DNA from: Flavobacteriaceae bacterium
Lineage (GTDB): Bacteria; Bacteroidota; Bacteroidia; Flavobacteriales; Flavobacteriaceae
Length of the DNA stretch: 55,055 nt
Direction of reading: 5' to 3'
Assembly: GCA_017858055.1 (NCBI GenBank)
Contig: JAFMCA010000011.1
Coordinates: forward strand, 1-55,055
Positions 1-7,460 of this stretch are shown piece by piece. The notes beneath the pieces are model-generated. The model saw only the letters and a program-made list of their open reading frames with translations, made no database searches and was not told the origin of the DNA. The position numbers were made by a program, and so were the translations under genes. How positions within the stretch are numbered: position 1 is the stretch's first letter; every line of letters starts with the position of its first letter.

Positions 1-290
1 AAACGGCTTTTGAAATTATTCAAACCCTTTTGGATTCTTATTAAAGACCAAATAGAAGTCCTACCTTCAAAATTAATCTCATTCTTAAATTGGTGAATTC
101 GGGTAAATGCTTTGTAAAAAGCGATCATTAAAACATCTTCAGCATGCTGTAAATCTTTGACATAATATCGGGTTACAGCTAGCATTTTCTGGGCATGTTG
201 ATTATACAGCATGAGTTGTGCAACTCGATCATCAGCTTTTGCTTTTTTGATGAGTTCGGACTCTTTTGGGTAAAGTGTTCGTATTGTCAA
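1..290 (-). CDS. ECF-type RNA polymerase sigma factor, 5' part only
   Basis: The gene runs off the left edge, so only about 96 N-terminal residues are seen. The reading LIKKAKADDRVAQLMLYNQH followed by AEDVLMIAFYKAFTRI matches sigma-70 region 2, the core-binding and -10-recognition part of extracytoplasmic-function sigma factors. The start is taken as TTG at 288-290, because an in-frame stop lies 12 codons upstream and there is no ATG before residue 25. After residue 76 (FEG) the sequence reads RTSIWSLIRI, whereas relatives usually continue with a Trp-rich region 2.4 such as GWLRRI; a frameshift near the edge is possible. The family acts with core polymerase in the cytoplasm. Its target genes cannot be inferred from this window. 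Confidence 0.7.
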   Translation of the reverse strand, partial: MTIRTLYPKESELIKKAKADDRVAQLMLYNQHAQKMLAVTRYYVKDLQHAEDVLMIAFYKAFTRIHQFKNEINFEGRTSIWSLIRIQKGLNNFKSR

Positions 291-371
291 AACGGATTGA
301 GTTCTTATTGGTAAGACGCAACTTTAGTTAAAAAGGTTGCAGTTGAGGGGTGAATTATTATTTTACTGCGT

Positions 372-2699
372 CTAGTTTCGATCAGCAGCGGTCATTTTTG
401 AAATATAGTGATAATGATTTTTCAAAAGAAGATTTGAGGTTTTAGAATCCTTTTGAGCACGTTTATGAAGGATTCTTTTTTGAGCAGCGAGGGTTGTTTT
501 AATTCTTGGGTTTACCTCATCCTCTTCAATTAAAGTAGTAAGTTGATTTACAAAGTGAATTTGAAGAGCCATTAGGGAATCGTCCACTAAAGTAATTTTT
601 TCAAATAGGGAAGTGTAAAGGGAATTGATCAATTGGTCTGGACTCAAACCCGTCCCAACTAAAGTGGTCTGGGTAGAAAGCATTCGGTTTAGTAAATCCT
701 TACTTAAAATTCTATTTAAAGCAGAACGCTGAAGGTTTTGTAGGAGTTCTAATCCCCCTGCTTCTTTAATTTTTGAAATTAAAGAGGGTTCCATTAACCA
801 GGTTTGAGTTGTCCAAAGATGTTGTTCTAAAAAATGAAGTGCCTCCAATTGTTGAGAGCGGTTCACATTTTCATAGGGAAGGAGTTCTTGCCCTTTATTG
901 AGTAGGGTTTCATGTACCCCACCAAGGGTTCTAATTACATGATAGAGATACCTTCTGTACACGCTGATGAGTTCTGCATACAATTCCTCCAAATCGTCAT
1001 AGGATTGGCCGTTTTTGGTTGTCCATTTCTCTAAATTGGAAGCTACAATTTTTAAATTTTTTAATCCGTAGTTACTCGCTTTAATGGGATCATCCCCAAT
1101 GTTTTCGGTTTGAGAATCGGGATCAAAACCATTGTAACCAAACATATAAATAGGATTTGTGCTTTTTTCATCCACCATTCGTTTTAAATAAACTTTTTCA
1201 GTTTCCGAAGTTTCCGTAGGAAAATAACGGTATCCCCATTCTATAGCATAATCGTCATAAGGGCCTAATTGGCGAACAAAGCGAATGTTTTTATCCCCTG
1301 GTTGAGCAATGTAATTGTAACGTGCATAGTCCATTATTGTGGTTGCTATTCCCATTTTTTGGGTAAAATTTCCCGATCGGAGGGAATCGACTGGATAGGC
1401 CGAACTGGCTTTCATGTTGTGGGGCAATCCTAAAGCATGACCGATTTCATGAGAAATAACTCTTCGCATCATCTCTCCAATTTCTTCCTCGGGAGTGTCT
1501 AGTGTTCTTGCTTTCGGATTCGCTGCACCAGTTTCTAATAAATAGCGATTTCTATAAGAACGCAAATGGTTGTGATACCAAATGATGTCACTTTCAATAA
1601 TTTCACCTGTTCTTGGATCAGACACACTGGGTCCGGTGGCATTTCGAGTGGTTGATGCTACATATCGTACCGTGGAGTACCGACTGTCTTCTGGACTAAA
1701 GTCCGGATCTTCTTCTTTTGTCGGGGGGTCTTTAGCGAGAATTGCATTTTTAAAACCAGCCTTTTCAAAAGCGGAATTCCAATCCTCAATCCCCTTCTTA
1801 AAATAGGGTCTCCATTTTAATGGAGTAGCCGGATCGAGATAATACACAATAGGTTTTACAGGTTCTACCAATTCTCCATTTTTATAGGATTCCATATCGG
1901 AGGGGACCAAACGCCATCTTCGAATTAGTTTTACTTCATCCGATTTTAACGCATCCGAACTGTAATTGTATTGTTTTAAGGTAAACCAGCCTACTCGGGA
2001 ATCTTCATAGCGAGCCTGCATGGGGTCTTCTGGCAAGGCTATGATGGAATGATTCATTTGAAAACTAAGTGTTTCGGCTTGATTGCCTGCTGGGGGTGAA
2101 GAGGCTGCATAGGTTAATGTATGGCGTATCTCTGTATTTTTTGGAAAACTTTTAACCTCATCAATAAAACTCCTTTTTTTGTCTATACTACCCAGTCCAT
2201 ATTCTTTTTTAAGACTTTTTCGAATCACATTAAAACCAGGTGCATCGGAATTAAAATAATCACTAACATCAAAAAGATAGCGATTGGATTCTTTGTTTTC
2301 TATTGTAAATGCTCCTAAAATAGGAGGGTAATTATTTTGTTCCACACTCAAACTTATAGGGTCTTCTTCCGCTGCTGTATTGACATAAGAATGTTGTGTA
2401 AGTAGAATCCGATCGCCTCGTTTTGAAAAGCGAATTAAAAGTTGGCTGGATTTAGAGCCTGCATTGGTGTAGGCATTAAAATTGGAAGGGAGTTGCACAT
2501 AACGGGTTACCATGAGCAAGTCTTTTTCCAATAAACTATCTTGCAGTTCCAAATATAATTTATCGCCTTTAAGGTAAGTTATCAGTAGCCCATGGTTGGA
2601 TTCATATTTTGAAACAATAGAATCTAAAGGTTTTTTATCCTGCGCTTTACTTGTTGTACTGAGAACTACGAATAGAGAAAAAATCAGGGATTTATACAT
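372..2699 (-). CDS. Secreted zinc metalloprotease, met-zincin type (DUF5117/DUF5118/DUF4953 family)
   Basis: A 775-residue protein with a Sec signal peptide (residues 1-19, ending SKAQ). Around residue 415 it has HEIGHALGLPHN, the long HExxHxxGxxH zinc site of metzincins: three His ligands and the catalytic Glu. The segment before it (KPIVYYLDPATPLKWRP) and after it (SSAYPVDSLRSG, SIMDYARYNYIAQPGD-like) fits the large Bacteroidota family annotated with DUF5118, DUF5117 and DUF4953 blocks, and the length is usual for that family. It probably acts in the periplasm or at the outer membrane; the substrate is unknown. It lies 82 bp downstream of the sigma-factor start on the same strand and appears unrelated to the sugar cluster. 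Confidence 0.88.
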   Translation of the reverse strand: MYKSLIFSLFVVLSTTSKAQDKKPLDSIVSKYESNHGLLITYLKGDKLYLELQDSLLEKDLLMVTRYVQLPSNFNAYTNAGSKSSQLLIRFSKRGDRILLTQHSYVNTAAEEDPISLSVEQNNYPPILGAFTIENKESNRYLFDVSDYFNSDAPGFNVIRKSLKKEYGLGSIDKKRSFIDEVKSFPKNTEIRHTLTYAASSPPAGNQAETLSFQMNHSIIALPEDPMQARYEDSRVGWFTLKQYNYSSDALKSDEVKLIRRWRLVPSDMESYKNGELVEPVKPIVYYLDPATPLKWRPYFKKGIEDWNSAFEKAGFKNAILAKDPPTKEEDPDFSPEDSRYSTVRYVASTTRNATGPSVSDPRTGEIIESDIIWYHNHLRSYRNRYLLETGAANPKARTLDTPEEEIGEMMRRVISHEIGHALGLPHNMKASSAYPVDSLRSGNFTQKMGIATTIMDYARYNYIAQPGDKNIRFVRQLGPYDDYAIEWGYRYFPTETSETEKVYLKRMVDEKSTNPIYMFGYNGFDPDSQTENIGDDPIKASNYGLKNLKIVASNLEKWTTKNGQSYDDLEELYAELISVYRRYLYHVIRTLGGVHETLLNKGQELLPYENVNRSQQLEALHFLEQHLWTTQTWLMEPSLISKIKEAGGLELLQNLQRSALNRILSKDLLNRMLSTQTTLVGTGLSPDQLINSLYTSLFEKITLVDDSLMALQIHFVNQLTTLIEEDEVNPRIKTTLAAQKRILHKRAQKDSKTSNLLLKNHYHYISKMTAADRN

Positions 2700-2784
2700 G
2701 CCGTTTTTCTTACAATATCGTAAAAATTGTTTTTAAAACGGAGATTGAAATTGATCTTAGGTATTCAAAGTAAGAAACCCTTGT

Positions 2785-2810
2785 GAAAAAGAATAACTTC
2801 CAGGGTTATT
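2785..2810 (-). terminator. Weak hairpin plus T-tract downstream of the haloperoxidase gene
   Basis: On the minus strand a 6-bp stem (AATAAC/GTTATT, plus-strand 2792-2797 and 2805-2810) with a 7-base loop is followed by CTTTTTC. It lies 39 bp past the stop of the gene ending at 2849. The stem is AT-rich, so the call is tentative. Confidence 0.35.
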
Positions 2811-2848
2811 TTTATTCCCGTTTATTCGAGAAATCAAGAGTAGGAAGA

Positions 2849-4312
2849 CTATTCCTCTCCAAGATGGGATTTGTAAAAATTCCAAACCTCACGAGCAACA
2901 TTTCGTCCCAATTCCAAGCCAGCTACATTATCGGCTTGAATGTGATAACCTCCCAAAACCCTCGAAATTCCTGCCATTTCGGCGGCTTCCGTAAAAGTTG
3001 GGAATTTTAAGGTAATGGTATCTCCTAAATGGTTGGGTTCAGTCATTGCACCAGCAACTAATTTTGCTTCTGAACCGAATTGATCATTTCCAGTCCAAAT
3101 TTTTAATGCCTCTCCACAACCCCCACTGATGGTACTATGACCAGATACATAACTGGGAAAAGGCGGACATAAGAAGGTTTCAGGAGAATAGGGTCTCCAT
3201 TGTTCCCCCTTCATTTCTATCATGCCTTTTCCTTCCCCACCCCAAGCTTTGATTATCTGATTTTCATAATATTCATGAACTAATGCATAGGGTCTGGCGT
3301 AATCATAGAACATTTTAGAATCCCAAGAGGCTATAAATGCATCCATGGCAACCACTTGATTGAAGAAATACATTTTAACATCTTGATCTAAAGTGTGTTG
3401 ATCTCTTCGCGAGACATCCTGAGCAAATTTTAACCAATGCCCTGCCTGTTGTACCGACTGAGGTCCGTCTCTCATAAACTCAACAAGGGCTTTTTGGTAG
3501 TCTGTCAAATTTGCCTGCATCTCAATTACTTCTTGAACTTCTTTTTCGAGTTGAGCAGAGCCAATAAGTGGGGGAGGACCGGGTCTAAATTGATCTCCAG
3601 ATTTTAAGGCAATAGGCTTCACTTTGTCCCAAAAAGGAGTCAAACAACCAGGCGCATATTCTCCTCCTTTGCCATCAGAAAAATATTTGGGTTGCCAACG
3701 ATTTGGATCGACATTTTTATCTGCAGAATTAACGGGTTCATAACCCACATAGTTAAAATACGCTTCTCCATTGGATCCTTCTTCTTCTCCATATTGATTG
3801 GCTCCATCTCCTTTTCTTGCTTCTATGACCGCTAGAGCAGCCAGATTACCTATGCCCTCTGGGGTAGTAGGGTCTAAACTTTGGTTGTTGGGATCCAAGC
3901 CTAATTCAAGCATAAAGTCACTAAACAATGCTTTGTCAGTGAAATAATATTCATTCATAGCGCCTAATGCAGCATAACTTATGGCTATTTCTTTGTTTTT
4001 TAAAGTATGTTCATTTTCTGGTCTTCTGGAAACCTCGTTTAAATAGACTGGAATGGCTTTTTGATCATAACGTGACCAAGCGTCAAATACCGCAACAAAA
4101 ATTAAGCCTAGATAGCGAGAGGTGATGGTTGGCCTGGGTTTAAAGCGTTCCGTATCATTTGCAGTGGCTGTCAGTGCCATTTGTCCCCATTTATAAGCAA
4201 CGTTATTAACTCCTATGGGTTCAGATGTAGATTCTGAGGGAACAGGTGAAGTGATGTTTTTACAACCCAATACTAAAATGAAAACAAGGGCAAAAAGCTT
4301 ATTTTTTTTCAT
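2849..4312 (-). CDS. Vanadium-dependent haloperoxidase / PAP2-superfamily lipoprotein
   Basis: 487 residues when started at the ATG at 4310-4312. The ATG nine codons upstream (4339) would put a poor leader before the signal peptide MKKNKLFALVFILVLGC, whose Cys is a lipobox. The three conserved blocks of vanadium haloperoxidases and PAP2 phosphatases are visible: ARP near residue 338, PSYVSGHS near 389 (acid-base His) and SRVLGGYHIQADN near 456 (metal-ligand His and Asp). The family oxidises halides with peroxide or hydrolyses phosphate esters; sequence alone does not decide which. Such proteins are common in marine Flavobacteria that grow on algae. A 97-bp gap separates it from the big uronate operon on the same strand, so it may have its own promoter. 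Confidence 0.85.
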   Translation of the reverse strand: MKKNKLFALVFILVLGCKNITSPVPSESTSEPIGVNNVAYKWGQMALTATANDTERFKPRPTITSRYLGLIFVAVFDAWSRYDQKAIPVYLNEVSRRPENEHTLKNKEIAISYAALGAMNEYYFTDKALFSDFMLELGLDPNNQSLDPTTPEGIGNLAALAVIEARKGDGANQYGEEEGSNGEAYFNYVGYEPVNSADKNVDPNRWQPKYFSDGKGGEYAPGCLTPFWDKVKPIALKSGDQFRPGPPPLIGSAQLEKEVQEVIEMQANLTDYQKALVEFMRDGPQSVQQAGHWLKFAQDVSRRDQHTLDQDVKMYFFNQVVAMDAFIASWDSKMFYDYARPYALVHEYYENQIIKAWGGEGKGMIEMKGEQWRPYSPETFLCPPFPSYVSGHSTISGGCGEALKIWTGNDQFGSEAKLVAGAMTEPNHLGDTITLKFPTFTEAAEMAGISRVLGGYHIQADNVAGLELGRNVAREVWNFYKSHLGEE

Positions 4313-4409
4313 TAAAAATGCTTTAAATTTTAAGACCATAAAGCTAAGAACTTCTCAGAAAATGTAGAGTATTTTTTTTTGCTTTTAGTTCATGGGGTCA
4401 ATTCCTTCT

Positions 4410-5195
4410 CTAAAACGATTTCAACAAGCCCCCATCAATAGGAATATTGGTACCCGTAATATAGCTGGCTTGTTCTGAGGCTAAAAAACATACTAAATTG
4501 GCATACTCTTCAGGCTTTCCGATTCGTTTCATAGGAACCGAAGCTTCCATTGCTGCACGAACCTCAGAGGGGGAGCGGTCCAGCTGTATTGCTTTTTGTG
4601 CATTCAGTTCTGCAATACGTTCCGTGTCAAAATAGCCTGTTAAGGTATTGTTGACGGTGATTTGATCTGAAGCAACGTCTAGAGAGATGCTTTTTGCCCA
4701 AGTGACTAATGCAGCTCGTAAGCTATTGGAGAGCGCCAAGTAATTAATGGGTTCGCGCACTGATATGGAAGCCACATTAATAATCCGTCCCCAATGTTGC
4801 TGTTGCATATGCGGTAAAGCAAGATTAGTAGTATAAACAGCACATTTAAAGAGTAAATCAAATGCCGCTTGGTAATCCTCAATAGAGAGTTCTAGTGCCC
4901 CTCCTGCTCTCGGACCTTGGGTATTGTTGATTAATATATCAACGGTGTTGGATTTAAAATAGTGTTCAATCAATTTCTGATATGCGTTGTAGTTAGAGAA
5001 ATCAACAACCAAAAACTGATGTTTTTGTCCTTTTGAAGTATCGAGTTGAGAAACCACATCTTGCAATAGGTTTTTATTACGCGCCATAAGGGTGACGCTG
5101 GCTCCAGATGCTGCTAAACGTTGAGCTATGGCACGACCAATACCTTTACTGCTTCCACCAACCAAGGCGTTTTTTCCTACTAAATCAATTTCCAT
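4410..5195 (-). CDS. SDR-family oxidoreductase, atypical active site
   Basis: 261 residues with a Rossmann fold. GGSSKGIGRAIA (residues 12-23) is the dinucleotide-binding glycine motif, NNTQG near residue 90 corresponds to the NNAG motif, and the C-terminus ITGTNIPIDGG is typical of short-chain dehydrogenases. Where classical members have YxxxK this protein reads NYLALSNSLRAALVTWAKS near residue 150, so a Tyr is present but the Lys four places on is Ser. It is the last gene of the operon and lies 2 bp after the KdgF-like cupin. That position suggests a deoxy-keto-uronate intermediate as substrate (a KduD- or DEH-reductase-like job), which is inference. The changed active site could instead mean a different chemistry. 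Confidence 0.75.
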   Translation of the reverse strand: MEIDLVGKNALVGGSSKGIGRAIAQRLAASGASVTLMARNKNLLQDVVSQLDTSKGQKHQFLVVDFSNYNAYQKLIEHYFKSNTVDILINNTQGPRAGGALELSIEDYQAAFDLLFKCAVYTTNLALPHMQQQHWGRIINVASISVREPINYLALSNSLRAALVTWAKSISLDVASDQITVNNTLTGYFDTERIAELNAQKAIQLDRSPSEVRAAMEASVPMKRIGKPEEYANLVCFLASEQASYITGTNIPIDGGLLKSF

Positions 5196-5197
5196 AG

Positions 5198-5509
5198 CTA
5201 TTTATAATCTTCTCGAACAGGACTAAAAACATCCATTAGTTTGCATGGAGTCAAGGCTTTACCACCATGGAGACTCTGTGAGGGAATGGAAACGAGATCA
5301 CCCGCGGAATAAACCTGGGTAGTTCCATTAAGAGTAAATTCAAATTCACCCTCTACGACATACATCATTTGTTCCTGTGGATGTTGATGTTCGGGGACGA
5401 CAGCATCTTGTTCTACAGTCCAAAAAGCCCAGGTAAAATGTTCACCATGCACCATTTTACCGTGGTAACCAGGCATAAATTCTATACTGGGAAGGGCATC
5501 TAGATTCAT
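5198..5509 (-). CDS. kdgF: KdgF-like cupin (unsaturated uronate linearisation)
   Basis: 103 residues from the ATG at 5507-5509. A start 13 codons upstream (5548) would overlap the preceding gene by 34 bp, so the shorter start is preferred. A single cupin barrel carries HQHPQEQ (residues 41-47), IPSQSLHGG and the C-terminal DVFSPVREDY. This combination matches KdgF, in which two His, a Gln and a later His bind a metal. KdgF converts 4,5-unsaturated uronate monomers, released by polysaccharide lyases or unsaturated glucuronyl hydrolases, into open keto acids. Its place in an operon with UxaABC, KdgK and aldolase agrees with uronate catabolism. KduI and a lyase are not visible nearby. A general sugar-binding cupin remains possible. 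Confidence 0.72.
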   Translation of the reverse strand: MNLDALPSIEFMPGYHGKMVHGEHFTWAFWTVEQDAVVPEHQHPQEQMMYVVEGEFEFTLNGTTQVYSAGDLVSIPSQSLHGGKALTPCKLMDVFSPVREDYK

Positions 5510-5514
5510 GTTCT

Positions 5515-6486
5515 TTATTGTGACCAAGTTGTAGGTTTTCGATCCCAACGATGGGTTCTTAGTTTTGCATAAAGTTCGGCATCCATGGGTACACCATCAC
5601 TACATTTCGTATTTGCCAAAACATTACGTTGTTTCCGCATGCCGGGGATAATCGTTCCAACAGTTTTATTTTCAAGAATAAACCTTAAGGCGAGGGTTGC
5701 CATATCGGAATCTTCTGGGATTAAGGGGCGTAATAAGTCCGCTCGATCCGCACTAGCATTCAGATTTTCTGCAACAAAATACGTCCCTCTCCAATCTCCT
5801 TCAGGAAAAGTAGATTCTCGAGTTATTGAACCCGTTAGCGTTCCTTCATCAAAAGGTACACGTGCAATAACAGCAATATCGTTGGCTTCACAAAATGGGA
5901 AAAGACGATCCTCGGGTGCTTGATCAAAAATGTTATAGATGACCTGAACAGCATCAATAAAACCAGTTTCAAGTGCTTCAATACCATTTTCAGGTTCCCA
6001 TCGATTCATGCTAATTCCCATAGCCCCAATTTTACCTTCTTTTTTTAGGTCCTCAACGGTGCGTTGCCATTCTTCTCGGTTTGACCACCCTTCATCCCAG
6101 GTATGAAATTGCATGAGGTCAATAGTTTCCTGTTTTAAGTTTTGAAGTGTTTTTTCGGTATACGCTCGAATATGTTCTGCTGGATAAGATTCTTCGAGGG
6201 TATAATTTGGTCTTGCTGGCCATTTAAAATTCTTTGGAGGAATTTTGCTGGCAGTATACAGTTTTTTTTCTGGATGGTTCTGAAGGAGTTTTCCCAATAA
6301 TCGCTCACTGTGACCTTCCCCATAGCCCCAAGCAGTATCAAAAAAATTAACCCCTTTTTCTACGGCTAGATTTAAGGATTCCATGGATTGTATATCATCC
6401 GATTCCTTCCAGCCTCCCATACCCCACATGCCATAGCCGATTTCGCTGAGTTGCCAATTTGTTCGTCCAAATCTCCTGTATTCCAT
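5515..6486 (-). CDS. Aldo/keto reductase
   Basis: 323 residues, a TIM-barrel NAD(P)H-dependent reductase. The catalytic tetrad is visible as Asp50 and Tyr55 in FFDTAWGYGEG, Lys81 in YTASKIPP and His128 in MQFHTWD. The N-terminus MEYRRFGRTNWQLSEIGYG and the C-terminal IIPGMRKQRNVLANTK are typical of the cytoplasmic AKR group that includes YajO/TAS-like proteins. It sits 5 bp upstream of the kdgF-like gene and 4 bp downstream of an esterase gene, so it is co-transcribed with uronate genes. Reduction of an aldehyde or keto group on a uronate-derived intermediate is likely but unproven. No signal peptide. Confidence 0.88.
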   Translation of the reverse strand: MEYRRFGRTNWQLSEIGYGMWGMGGWKESDDIQSMESLNLAVEKGVNFFDTAWGYGEGHSERLLGKLLQNHPEKKLYTASKIPPKNFKWPARPNYTLEESYPAEHIRAYTEKTLQNLKQETIDLMQFHTWDEGWSNREEWQRTVEDLKKEGKIGAMGISMNRWEPENGIEALETGFIDAVQVIYNIFDQAPEDRLFPFCEANDIAVIARVPFDEGTLTGSITRESTFPEGDWRGTYFVAENLNASADRADLLRPLIPEDSDMATLALRFILENKTVGTIIPGMRKQRNVLANTKCSDGVPMDAELYAKLRTHRWDRKPTTWSQ

Positions 6487-6490
6487 TGCT

Positions 6491-7411
6491 TTATTTTTTT
6501 AGAATTATTTTTAACCAATTTTCGGCATTTTTTGACCAGAACTCTTGGGATCCACCTCTTCCTAAGCCGTATCCATGGCCACCATCAGAAAAAGCATGCA
6601 TTTCACTAAAAACCTTATGCTCTTTAAGTTTTTCTAGATAAACCATACTATTTTCAATCGGAACTGCGAGATCATCCAACGAATGGATTAAAAGAGTAGG
6701 GGGGGTATTTTCATCAACTTGTAGTTCGTTTGAAAATTCTTCTACAGTTGTTTGAGCAGGGGAATTTCCCAATAAGTTTGTTCTTGATCCAGCGTGGGTC
6801 AGACCGTTTTTCATTGAGATTACTGGATAGACAAGAATAGAAAAATCAGGTCGAGCGGAAATAGCATTCTCTTTAGGATAAACCACTTTGTCGTATTGAG
6901 TTGACAAAGTAGCAGCAAGGTGACCTCCGGCTGAAAATCCCATTACACCAATTTTATCGGGTTGTAGCCCCCAAGCGGTGGCATTTTCTCGTATCATTCT
7001 TAAAGCTTTTTGCGCATCTTGAAGGGGACCAACTTTTTTATCTTCCATGATGCGATCGTCTGGTAATCGGTATTTTAAAACAAAAGCTGAGATTCCGATA
7101 CTGTTGAGCCATTCAGCTACTTGATAACCCTCATGATCGATGGCTAAAATTTTATAACCTCCTCCCGGGCATATCAAAACGGCTGCACCCGTGGCTTTCT
7201 CTTGAGGAGCAAGATATACTTTTAAACTAGGAGTTACTACTTGGTGAATTCTTAAAATTTCCCCGTTTTTATCTCCACTTTTGAATTCCTCTACTTCTTT
7301 TGTATCGATTCCTCCGGGAATACCTTGACTCCAGAGTAGAATTTCATTTTGGGCAAAACCAAAGTTGAAAATCAACCCCAAAAGAAGGAGGCTAGTTAAT
7401 TTTAATTTCAT
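6491..7411 (-). CDS. Secreted alpha/beta hydrolase (carbohydrate-esterase-like)
   Basis: 306 residues with a Sec signal peptide (MKLKLTSLLLLGLIFNFGFAQ). The oxyanion segment LICPGGGY, the nucleophile elbow GFSAGGH near residue 162, Asp in HSLDDLAVP and His in DGGHGYGLG form a full Ser-Asp-His triad. The fold and length resemble the BD-FAE/acetyl-xylan-esterase-like group, so removal of acyl or feruloyl decorations from a polysaccharide in the periplasm is plausible. It follows the Gfo/Idh/MocA lipoprotein gene by 49 bp, the largest gap inside the operon, which could hold a processing site or minor promoter. Confidence 0.82.
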   Translation of the reverse strand: MKLKLTSLLLLGLIFNFGFAQNEILLWSQGIPGGIDTKEVEEFKSGDKNGEILRIHQVVTPSLKVYLAPQEKATGAAVLICPGGGYKILAIDHEGYQVAEWLNSIGISAFVLKYRLPDDRIMEDKKVGPLQDAQKALRMIRENATAWGLQPDKIGVMGFSAGGHLAATLSTQYDKVVYPKENAISARPDFSILVYPVISMKNGLTHAGSRTNLLGNSPAQTTVEEFSNELQVDENTPPTLLIHSLDDLAVPIENSMVYLEKLKEHKVFSEMHAFSDGGHGYGLGRGGSQEFWSKNAENWLKIILKK

Positions 7412-7460
7412 GTGTTGTGTAGATTAATTTAAAAACTTCTTATGTATTAAAGAATTAGTA

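Noticed and set aside
314-373. Nested inverted repeats AGACGCA...TGCGTCT after the metalloprotease stop
   Set aside because: The stem is short, the loop is long and no T-tract follows on the minus strand, so I do not call a terminator.
6135-6341. 68-residue minus-strand ORF overlapping the aldo/keto reductase gene
   Set aside because: Different frame of a gene with an intact catalytic tetrad; no separate evidence.
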